Source of the DNA: an uncultured Oscillospiraceae bacterium
GTDB taxonomy: Bacteria; Bacillota; Clostridia; Oscillospirales; Oscillospiraceae
Assembly (NCBI GenBank): GCA_934661715.1
Contig: CAKUJL010000073.1
Location: 1 to 7,487, forward strand
Direction of reading: 5' to 3'
Length of the DNA stretch: 7,487 nucleotides
Shown here: one piece after another, positions 1 through 5,983 of the stretch
Layout of the letters: every line of letters starts with the position of its first letter
How positions within the stretch are numbered: position 1 is the first letter of the stretch
Program-made: the position numbers and the translations under genes
The notes under the pieces: model-generated
Seen by the model: the letters and a program-made list of their open reading frames with translations, nothing else
What the model was told of the DNA's origin: nothing
Database searches by the model: none

Positions 1-133
1 CCAGAAAGCCCGCCAGTCCCGCCGCGCCGAAGCACGCAAAAAATTGCCACAGCTCCTGTCCGGAGACAAACCCCGCGCCCAGAAACACGCCCACAAAGGT
101 AAAGCAAAGCTGTACCCACGAAATCTTTTTCAT
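1..133 (-). CDS. YkvI-like multispanning membrane protein, N-terminal 44 residues only
   Basis: The gene starts at an ATG at 133-131 and runs off the left edge, so only 44 codons are visible. The translation begins MKKISWVQLCFTFVGVFLGA and continues with GFVSGQELWQFF and an Ala/Gly-rich hydrophobic stretch. A short basic start, a first membrane helix with a GAGF-(V/A)-SGQE motif and a following WQFF resemble the start of the YkvI family of Bacillota, which are predicted multi-helix membrane proteins distantly related to amino-acid/sodium symporters. Their substrate is not established. Its ATG overlaps the TGA of the upstream lyase gene (ATGA), so translation is probably coupled, and its own ribosome binding site is poor. 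By context it may move cysteine, serine or a product of the lyase, but that is inference. The family call rests on a short segment. Confidence 0.72.
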   Translation of the reverse strand, partial: MKKISWVQLCFTFVGVFLGAGFVSGQELWQFFACFGAAGLAGFL

Positions 134-1410
134 CGTCCGCCGCTCTTTTCCGCAAAAATGTCCACAATGGCCCGCTCAGTTCCCTGCATGCCGGGGCTGG
201 AAATATAGCCCATGTAGCGCATGGTCTGCTCCGGCGTTCTTCCCGCGATGCCGTGCTGTCCGGCGGGCGAAACGTCCGAAAGCGCCAGCTCACAGGCCCG
301 GAACGCCGCGTCCGTCGCCGAGACGGCCTTGAGCGCGCAGCCGTGATTGCCGCCGTCGCAGATCATGCCCGTGATGGAAAGGGCCATATTGCGAAGCGTC
401 ATGGTGATCTGCGAAAGACTCCCGCCGCGCAGCATGCAAAGCCCGCACGCCATGCCCGTTCCCGCCGCGACGCCGCAGCCGCACATCGCGGAAAGCCTTC
501 CCGAATACTCTTTTATATACTGCGTCACGAGCATACTCAAAGCCGACGCCCGCAAAAGCGCCTCCTCGGTGTACCCCTCCGTCTTCGCCGCGGCATACAG
601 CGGCATCACCGCGATGATCCCGTGCGAGCCCGAGCCCGTGATGCTCATCGCCGGAGCGCCCGCGCCAAGGACCCGCGCCTCGATCGCGCCCGCGCAGAGA
701 AGCTGCGCCGTAGAGAGCGTATCGGAGGACAAAAGCTTCCTGCCGTTCTTCTCAAAAAGATAGTGCGCCACGACCGTCCGCCCGTCGCGAAGCCCCTCCT
801 CCAGCAGCGCCAGATTCATGGAAAACGCCTCGCGGAGGAAAGAAATTTCTTCGATCGGGACGGTTTTTGCGTAGGAAACGAGCGCCTCAAACGAAAACCC
901 GTGAATTTCCGGCGCGGCCGCTTCTTCGGTCTGCACCTTCTGCGTCTGCTCCAGAAGCTCCTCGCCGTTTCGCACGATCGACACAATGTTCGTGTGCGTG
1001 TGCCGGATGGTGACGCTGCAAACGTCAAGCTCCGTTTTCACATCCGCGCGGATATAAATTTCCGAGTCGATGCCCGTCATCTCCGCCGTCACCGCGCCCG
1101 CGTCCAGAAGCGCCTTTGCCGCCAATACAGCTGCCTCGTCGATATCCTCCAGCGCCTCAAGCCCCTTCTCCGCCTTTCCCGCGACCGCGCCCAGCGCCGC
1201 CGCCCACAGAAAGCCGACCTCCCGCGTGCCCGGAATGCCGCAGGTGAACGCGTTTTTATACATCCCGGAGTTGAGCGCAAGATGAATTTCCCGCACGTCT
1301 CCTCTTGTCCGCTCCTTCGCCGCCGCCACCGCCAGCGCAATGGCCCCCGGCTCTGTCACCCCCAGAGACGGCTTGCAGTCGTCCCTTATCAGCCTCGTCA
1401 GTTCGTTCAT
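130..1410 (-). CDS. L-cysteine desulfidase family (UPF0597, CyuA/YhaM-like) Fe-S lyase
   Basis: This is a predicted cytoplasmic Fe-S alpha,beta-eliminating lyase of 426 aa, close to the usual family length of about 430. Characterised members (CyuA/YhaM; the Methanocaldococcus enzyme) convert L-cysteine to pyruvate, ammonia and sulfide; relatives are often annotated as serine dehydratase alpha chains. Family signatures are visible in order: SLGVTEP at residues 15-21, SGMYKNAF at 48-55, GIPGT at 58-62, TGSGSHG at 258-264, MCGCGVAAG at 309-317 and ICDGGNHGCALK at 350-361. Cys310/312, Cys351 and Cys358 are the likely [4Fe-4S] ligands. The start at 1410 is chosen because AAGGAGGA lies 7 nt upstream and a promoter -10 lies just beyond. 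An in-frame ATG at 1551 would add 47 residues unlike the family and precede that promoter. Oddity: the family's usual LGCTEP cysteine is Val18 here, so cysteine desulfidase activity is not assured. It is the first gene of an operon with the YkvI-like gene. Confidence 0.88.
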   Translation of the reverse strand: MNELTRLIRDDCKPSLGVTEPGAIALAVAAAKERTRGDVREIHLALNSGMYKNAFTCGIPGTREVGFLWAAALGAVAGKAEKGLEALEDIDEAAVLAAKALLDAGAVTAEMTGIDSEIYIRADVKTELDVCSVTIRHTHTNIVSIVRNGEELLEQTQKVQTEEAAAPEIHGFSFEALVSYAKTVPIEEISFLREAFSMNLALLEEGLRDGRTVVAHYLFEKNGRKLLSSDTLSTAQLLCAGAIEARVLGAGAPAMSITGSGSHGIIAVMPLYAAAKTEGYTEEALLRASALSMLVTQYIKEYSGRLSAMCGCGVAAGTGMACGLCMLRGGSLSQITMTLRNMALSITGMICDGGNHGCALKAVSATDAAFRACELALSDVSPAGQHGIAGRTPEQTMRYMGYISSPGMQGTERAIVDIFAEKSGGR

Positions 1411-1417
1411 ACCCGCT

Positions 1418-1425
1418 TCCTCCTT
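1418..1425 (-). promoter_or_regulatory. Ribosome binding site that fixes the lyase start
   Basis: Read on the minus strand this is AAGGAGGA, 7 nt before the ATG at 1410. It is a near-perfect Shine-Dalgarno sequence and decides for the 426-aa start rather than the longer reading frame beginning at 1551. Confidence 0.85.
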
Positions 1426-1447
1426 CGCCGCGTTCTTTCCGTCGTTT

Positions 1448-1476
1448 ATTGTAGCAAAAAGCGGCGATGCGTACAA
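1448..1476 (-). promoter_or_regulatory. Predicted sigma-70/SigA-type promoter of the lyase operon
   Basis: On the minus strand the -10 is TACAAT (1453-1448) and the -35 is TTGTAC (1476-1471), with a 17-bp spacer. The -10 matches five of six consensus bases and the -35 matches only the TTG. Transcription would begin near 1441 and leave a leader of about 30 nt containing the ribosome binding site. Confidence 0.55.
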
Positions 1477-1499
1477 GTCCGGATGTGGAAATCTCCCGT

Positions 1500-1509
1500 C
1501 CGCATGCGG
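1500..1509. repeat. 10-bp perfect palindrome between the divergent promoters
   Basis: The sequence CCGCATGCGG is a perfect inverted repeat. It lies about 25 bp upstream of the -35 of the minus-strand promoter and about 75 bp upstream of the -35 of the plus-strand promoter. It could be an operator, but a 10-bp GC-rich palindrome may also occur by chance. No T-tract follows on either strand, so it is not an intrinsic terminator. Confidence 0.35.
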
Positions 1510-1585
1510 CCCTTCTTCCCCGCATAGATATTCTCCAGGCCCGCCGCGCACCTCGTCAAAAAGTGTTAAGAAACCTGTGCAAAAA

Positions 1586-1615
1586 TTGACGCTGCCCGCG
1601 CGAAACTGCTATGAT
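1586..1615 (+). promoter_or_regulatory. Predicted SigA-type promoter with extended -10 for the dehydratase/activase operon
   Basis: The -35 is TTGACG at 1586-1591 (five of six consensus bases). The -10 is TATGAT at 1610-1615 (five of six), with an 18-bp spacer. TG at 1607-1608 gives an extended -10 (TGCTATGAT). Transcription would start near 1622, leaving a leader of about 75 nt before the ATG at 1699. This is the best-looking promoter in the window. Confidence 0.75.
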
Positions 1616-1637
1616 ACGAAGAAAACCCAAAACACCA

Positions 1638-1677
1638 TTTTCCGGCAAAGCCCGGTGCATTTCCCGGTTTTCCGGCA
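1638..1677 (+). repeat. Two 10-bp direct repeats in the leader of the dehydratase operon
   Basis: TTTTCCGGCA occurs at 1638-1647 and again at 1668-1677, exactly 30 bp apart start to start, or about three helical turns. Between them CCCGGT also occurs twice (1651-1656 and 1663-1668). The block lies just downstream of the predicted transcription start, where a repressor site or an RNA-level control element would be placed. No function can be assigned. Confidence 0.4.
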
Positions 1678-1698
1678 TTTCAAGAGGCAAAACAGCGT

Positions 1699-2952
1699 AT
1701 GAACGTAGATTTCACCCCGGAAATGAAGCGCGAATACACCATTCTCGCGCCCGACATTTTCCCCACCCACATGGAGCTTTTGCAGGAGGTCTTCGCCCTG
1801 CACGGCTATAAAGTGGAAGTCCTCCATGACGAAGGCCCGGACGTGATCGCGGCGGGTCTTAAATACCTGCACAACGACATGTGCTATCCCGCCACCTGCG
1901 CCGTCGGCCAGCAGCTCTACGCCCTCACAAGCGGCAAATACGATCCCCACAAGGTCGCCCTCATCCAGTTCCAGACAGGCGGCGGCTGCCGCGCGTCCAA
2001 CTACATTTTCCTTCTGCGAAAAGCCCTTTCCAACATGGGGCTCGACTATGTGCCGGTCATCTCCCTGAGCTTCGGCGGGTACGAACACTACTCCGGCTTC
2101 AAGATTACGCCTCTCATGCTCTTCGCGGGCCTGCGCAGCCTCATTTACGGCGATATGCTGATGCTGCTCAAAAACCAGTGCCTGCCCTACGAAAAAAATC
2201 CCGGCGATACGATGGCCGTCGTCCACAAATGGATCGCCGCGCTCACCGAGCAGTTCCGCCGCAAAAAGGGCCTGACGCCAAAGGCGATGCAGAAAAACCT
2301 TCGCGCGATGGCAAAGGACTTCCACGAGATCGAGCGCGTGCCCAAGACCTGCACCAAAGTCGGCATCGTCGGCGAAATCTACGTCAAATACTCCGCCTTC
2401 GGCAACAACGGGTTAGAGGCGTTCCTGCTGTCCCAGAACTGCGAGTACATGGTCCCCGGCGTTCTGGGCTTTTTCCAGTACTGCTTCGCGAACATCGAAA
2501 TGGACCACAAATACTACGGCGGCAGCAGGGTAAAGCTTCTCATTGGCCGCAAGGCAGAGCAAATCGCGGGCTCGTGGGAGGACTGGCTCATTGAAGCGTT
2601 AAAGCCCTACCCCGAGTTCGTCCCGCCCGTGAGCTTCGAGAAAATCAAATATCTTGCTGACCAGGTGATCGACCGCGGCGTCAAGATGGGAGAGGGCTGG
2701 CTTCTTCCCGGCGAGGCGGCGGAGCTGATTGAAAAAGGCTACACGAACATCATCTGCGCCCAGCCGTTCGGGTGTTTACCGAATCACATCGTCGGCAAGG
2801 GCACCATCCGGCGTCTTCGTGCGCTCTATCCCAAGGCGAACATCTTCCCCGTCGACTATGACTCCGGCGCGTCGAAGGTCAATCAGGAAAACCGCATCAA
2901 GCTGATGCTGGCGATGGCAAAGGAGGACTCCCATGAAACAGCTCGGGCTTGA
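1699..2952 (+). CDS. 2-hydroxyacyl-CoA dehydratase-like protein (HgdB-related, COG3581 type)
   Basis: This is a predicted cytoplasmic Fe-S protein of 417 aa from the 2-hydroxyacyl-CoA dehydratase/HgdB-like group. It matches what is usually the C-terminal part of very large fused activase-dehydratase proteins. Visible signatures: NDMCYPATC (Cys62 and Cys67), TGGGCR (Cys97), CAQPFGCLPNH (Cys353 and Cys359) and a C-terminal VNQENRIKLML stretch at 395-405. These cysteines are plausible metal-cluster ligands. Members receive a low-potential electron from an ATP-hydrolysing activase; the substrate of this branch is not known. The ATG at 1699 has only a modest AGAGG site 11 nt upstream, but an in-frame TGA at 1612 and no other start codon between make it the best choice. 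Its 3' end overlaps the activase gene by 20 bp and carries that gene's ribosome binding site, so the two products are probably made together and act together. The family call is firm; the exact reaction is unknown. Confidence 0.85.
   Translation: MNVDFTPEMKREYTILAPDIFPTHMELLQEVFALHGYKVEVLHDEGPDVIAAGLKYLHNDMCYPATCAVGQQLYALTSGKYDPHKVALIQFQTGGGCRASNYIFLLRKALSNMGLDYVPVISLSFGGYEHYSGFKITPLMLFAGLRSLIYGDMLMLLKNQCLPYEKNPGDTMAVVHKWIAALTEQFRRKKGLTPKAMQKNLRAMAKDFHEIERVPKTCTKVGIVGEIYVKYSAFGNNGLEAFLLSQNCEYMVPGVLGFFQYCFANIEMDHKYYGGSRVKLLIGRKAEQIAGSWEDWLIEALKPYPEFVPPVSFEKIKYLADQVIDRGVKMGEGWLLPGEAAELIEKGYTNIICAQPFGCLPNHIVGKGTIRRLRALYPKANIFPVDYDSGASKVNQENRIKLMLAMAKEDSHETARA
2919..2926 (+). promoter_or_regulatory. 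Ribosome binding site of the activase gene inside the upstream gene
   Basis: AAAGGAGG ends 6 nt before the ATG at 2933 and lies within the last codons of the 417-aa gene. It fixes the start in the 20-bp overlap and indicates coupled or at least co-transcribed expression. Confidence 0.85.
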
Positions 2953-5848
2953 CATCGGCTCCACCACATTAAAATATGTCCTGCTGGACGAGGAAAACCG
3001 GCTTTTGTCGCACAGCTACCAGCGCCACGGCGCAAAAATCGGCGAAAAGCTGGGGGAAATCCTCGGCCGGTTCGAAACCGACTATCCCGGCGAAGATCTG
3101 CTGCTCACCGTCTCGGGCTCGGCAGGTCTCGGCCTGTCAGAAAATCTCGCGCTTCCGTTTGTACAGGAGGTCTTCGCCGAAAAGCTGGCCGCTGAACGCT
3201 TCTGTCCGGGAACGGACGTGGTCATCGAGCTGGGCGGCGAGGACGCAAAAATTCTGTTTTTAACCGGCGGCTTTGAAATGCGCATGAACGGCACCTGCGC
3301 GGGAGGAACCGGCGCGTTCATCGACCAGATGGCGTCATTGATGCAGATTACGCCGCTGGAGCTAAACGACCTTGCCGCGAAAGCAGAAGCCGTCCCGCCC
3401 ATCGCCTCTCGCTGCGGCGTGTTCGCCAAATCCGACATTCAGCCGCTTCTCAATCAGGGCGCACGGCGCGAGGACGTGGCCGCGGGCATTTTGCACGCGG
3501 TGGTCAACCAGACCGTCGCGGGTCTTGCGCAGGGCCGGGAGATCAAAGGAAAGCTTCTCTATCTGGGCGGCCCTCTGACATTCCTTCCCGAGCTTCGAAA
3601 AAGCTTCGACGAAGGCTTGCAGACGACCGGCCTCTGCCCGGAAAACTCCCTCTATTTTGTCGCCCTCGGCTGCACGCTTGCAAACGTCGGGCAGGTTGTT
3701 TCTCCGCGCGAGCTTCGGGAAAAGCTGGCCCTCCGCGCAAAAACCGCGGCCTACCGCCACCAGCCGCCGCTTTTTGCCTCCAAAGCGGACTACGAGGCGT
3801 TTTCCGCACGCCATCAAAGAAATTCCGAGGGCATCGAGACCCTTTCCAGACCCAACGGCCCCATGTACCTCGGCATCGACGCGGGCTCCACGACCGTCAA
3901 GGCCGTCCTCTGCGACAAAGCGGGCAACCTCTTTTACCCGACCTACCAGCCGAACCGCGGCGATCCCGTGCGCATCATCCGGGAATACCTTCTTGCTCTC
4001 TATGAAGCCTTCCCCGATATCGACATCGCGGGCAGCGCCGTCACCGGCTACGGTGAAAAGCTGATGCAGACCGCCCTCGGTGTCGACCACGGCATCGTCG
4101 AAACGCTGGCGCACTACACCGCGGCCAGAAAATTCCGCCCGGATGTGGACTTCATCATCGACATCGGCGGGCAGGACATCAAGTGCTTCCAGATCAAAAA
4201 CGGCCTCATCGACAGCCTGTACTTAAATGAAGCGTGCTCGTCGGGCTGCGGCTCGTTTTTGCAGACCTTTGCAGACACGCTGGGGCTAACGAGCGCGGAA
4301 TTTGCAAAGCTCGGCCTGTTCGCGGACGCCCCCGCGGATCTGGGAAGCCGCTGCACGGTTTTCATGAACAGCTCGGTCAAGCAGGCGCAGAAGGACGGCG
4401 CGAGCATCGAAAACATCGCGGCAAGTCTTTCCGTCAGCGTCGTCAAGAACGCCCTTTACAAGGTCATCCGCTGCGCCGACGCGCAGAAATTGGGAAAACA
4501 CATCGTCGTGCAGGGCGGTACGTTCTACAATGACTGCGTCCTCCGGGCGTTCGAGATGGAAACCGGCCGCGAGGTCATCCGCCCGAAATTTGCCGGGCTC
4601 ATGGGCGCTTACGGCGCGGCGCTCTACGCGGCCAGCCACGAAGGCCGCGGCGTTTTATCCAGAGAAGCGCTCGAGCATTTCGAGCACAAGGTCAAGCGCA
4701 CCGTCTGTCAGGGCTGCCAGAACCACTGCAATCTGACGGTGAACCTCTTCTCCGGCGGCAGACGCTTTCTGGCCGGAAACCGCTGCTCCAGACCCGTGCG
4801 CACCGAAGCCGCCAAAGCGCCCAAAAACCTCTACGCGGACAAGCTTTCGCTTCTGGAAAAATACCGCCGCGACGAGCCGGACGCAGGAAAAATGACCATC
4901 GGCATCCCGATGGGGCTGAATTTCTACGATCTTCTTCCCTTCTGGTACGCGTTTTTCCACGAACTCGGCTTCCGCGTGCTGGTCTCCCCAAACTCCACGC
5001 GCGAGCTCTACGCCCTCGGCCAGCACACGATCCCCTCCGACACCGCCTGTTACCCCGCAAAGCTCCTGCACGGGCACATGGAGTGGCTTCTGGCGCAGAA
5101 CCCGGACGCGATTTTTTACCCCGACATGAGCTACAACGTCGAAGAACACCTCGGAGACGACCACTTCAACTGCCCCGTCGTTGCCTATTACCCGCAGGTG
5201 CTGAAGCTCAACGTGCCGGGACTACAGCACACGCGCTTCATTTCGGACTTTGTCGGGCTCCACGACAGAAAGCAGTTTCAAACGCGCATCCGGGAAATTC
5301 TCGCGCAGTATTTTGCGCCGTTTTCCAAAAAGCAGATTGCCCAGGCCACCGGTGCTGCTTACGCGGAGTATGCAGCGTACCACCGTGCCGTACAGCAAAA
5401 GGCGCAGGACTATCTCGCCGAGGCAAAGCGGGAAAACCAGCCCGTCGTCGTCCTCTGCGGAAGGCCGTACCACGTAGACCCCGAGGTCAGCCACGGCATT
5501 GATAAGCTCCTGTGCGACCTCGGCGCGGCCGTCATCACCGAAGACAGCCTCAGCCCGTATATCTCCAAATTCCCCGTGACCGTCCGCAACCAGTGGACCT
5601 ATCACGCGCGGATGTACGCAGCTGCAAAGTACGTTGCGCAGAGCCCGGACGATCTGCATGTGGTGCAGCTGGTATCCTTCGGCTGCGGCGTCGACGCCGT
5701 CACAACCGACGAGGTGCGCGAAATTCTGGAGTCCGCCGGAAAGGATTACACCCAGCTCAAGATCGACGAGATCACCAACATGGGCGCCGCCTCCATCCGC
5801 CTCAGGAGTCTTTTTGCCATGCTGGACGAAAAACGAAAGCCCCAATAA
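2933..5848 (+). CDS. Acyl-CoA dehydratase activase-like protein: two BadF/BcrA/HgdC ATPase domains plus DUF2229-type domain
   Basis: This 971-aa protein is a predicted ATP-driven electron activator. Domain 1 (about 4-255) opens with the phosphate-binding LDIGSTTLK and has NGTCAGGTG (Cys122) and SRCGVF (Cys161). Domain 2 (about 312-568) repeats the plan with GIDAGSTTVK, DIGGQDIK, NEACSSGCG (Cys435, extra Cys439) and SRCTVF (Cys474). In HgdC/CompA two such cysteines from each of two subunits hold one [4Fe-4S] cluster, so the tandem domains may form it within one chain. A linker at 592-618 has CQGCQNHC and a further CSRP cysteine, likely another Fe-S or zinc site. Residues about 655-960 are a DUF2229/COG3580-type dehydratase-like module, with ACYPAK (Cys706), LCGRPYH (Cys842) and SFGCGVD (Cys918). 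There is no signal peptide or membrane segment. In many Clostridia these modules and the 417-aa type are one protein of about 1400 aa; here they are split and in reversed gene order. The substrate is unknown. Confidence 0.88.
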   Translation: MKQLGLDIGSTTLKYVLLDEENRLLSHSYQRHGAKIGEKLGEILGRFETDYPGEDLLLTVSGSAGLGLSENLALPFVQEVFAEKLAAERFCPGTDVVIELGGEDAKILFLTGGFEMRMNGTCAGGTGAFIDQMASLMQITPLELNDLAAKAEAVPPIASRCGVFAKSDIQPLLNQGARREDVAAGILHAVVNQTVAGLAQGREIKGKLLYLGGPLTFLPELRKSFDEGLQTTGLCPENSLYFVALGCTLANVGQVVSPRELREKLALRAKTAAYRHQPPLFASKADYEAFSARHQRNSEGIETLSRPNGPMYLGIDAGSTTVKAVLCDKAGNLFYPTYQPNRGDPVRIIREYLLALYEAFPDIDIAGSAVTGYGEKLMQTALGVDHGIVETLAHYTAARKFRPDVDFIIDIGGQDIKCFQIKNGLIDSLYLNEACSSGCGSFLQTFADTLGLTSAEFAKLGLFADAPADLGSRCTVFMNSSVKQAQKDGASIENIAASLSVSVVKNALYKVIRCADAQKLGKHIVVQGGTFYNDCVLRAFEMETGREVIRPKFAGLMGAYGAALYAASHEGRGVLSREALEHFEHKVKRTVCQGCQNHCNLTVNLFSGGRRFLAGNRCSRPVRTEAAKAPKNLYADKLSLLEKYRRDEPDAGKMTIGIPMGLNFYDLLPFWYAFFHELGFRVLVSPNSTRELYALGQHTIPSDTACYPAKLLHGHMEWLLAQNPDAIFYPDMSYNVEEHLGDDHFNCPVVAYYPQVLKLNVPGLQHTRFISDFVGLHDRKQFQTRIREILAQYFAPFSKKQIAQATGAAYAEYAAYHRAVQQKAQDYLAEAKRENQPVVVLCGRPYHVDPEVSHGIDKLLCDLGAAVITEDSLSPYISKFPVTVRNQWTYHARMYAAAKYVAQSPDDLHVVQLVSFGCGVDAVTTDEVREILESAGKDYTQLKIDEITNMGAASIRLRSLFAMLDEKRKPQ

Positions 5849-5853
5849 GCCAG

Positions 5854-5891
5854 ACACCCCCGAAGCATGCAAGCTTCGGAGGTGTTTTTTT
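5854..5891 (+). terminator. Intrinsic terminator of the dehydratase/activase operon
   Basis: The left arm 5854-5866 pairs with 5873-5885 in a 13-position stem with one mismatch (C5859 against A5880) around a 6-nt loop. It is followed by a run of seven T at 5885-5891. It starts 6 nt after the activase stop codon. On the minus strand no T-tract follows, so it looks one-directional. Confidence 0.93.
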
Positions 5892-5932
5892 CTGCACCGC
5901 GGCGGCAAACCCATGCATTCTTCCCGCTCTTT

Positions 5933-5951
5933 CCATAGAATCCATCTATGG
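5933..5951. repeat. Small inverted repeat between convergent genes
   Basis: CCATAG at 5933-5938 and CTATGG at 5946-5951 form a 6-bp perfect stem with a 7-nt loop in the gap between the convergent activase and LysR genes. Neither strand has a convincing T-run after it, so it is at best a weak 3'-end hairpin of the LysR transcript. I see no other signal in 5892-5983. Confidence 0.3.
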
Positions 5952-5983
5952 TTTCAATTTCCTGTTTCCCAAATTGTGCATTT

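Noticed and set aside
253..1527. Long plus-strand reading frame (424 aa) opposite the lyase gene
   Set aside because: It is extremely Arg/His-rich with no family features, and it mirrors a well-supported gene on the other strand. It is a by-product of GC-rich codon use.
1411..1551. N-terminal 47-residue extension of the lyase (ATG at 1551)
   Set aside because: The extension is unlike the family, lies across and upstream of the predicted promoter, and has no ribosome binding site comparable to the one at 1418-1425.
1622..1698. Leader of the dehydratase operon considered as a riboswitch
   Set aside because: It is only about 75 nt, and I recognise no known aptamer core and no terminator/antiterminator pair; only short direct repeats are visible.
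1609..2325. Minus-strand reading frame (238 aa) across the start of the dehydratase-like gene
   Set aside because: It is antisense to a conserved gene and has no recognisable domain; it also runs across the predicted plus-strand promoter.
3362..4114. Minus-strand reading frame (250 aa) inside the activase gene
   Set aside because: It is a shadow of the ATPase domains on the opposite strand, with no ribosome binding site or motif support.
5222..5914. Minus-strand reading frame (230 aa) spanning the activase 3' end and the terminator
   Set aside because: It would run through the strong terminator hairpin and is antisense to a conserved domain.
5933..5951. Small hairpin considered as the terminator of the LysR gene
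   Set aside because: The stem is only 6 bp and no T-run follows on the minus strand, so I list it only as an inverted repeat.
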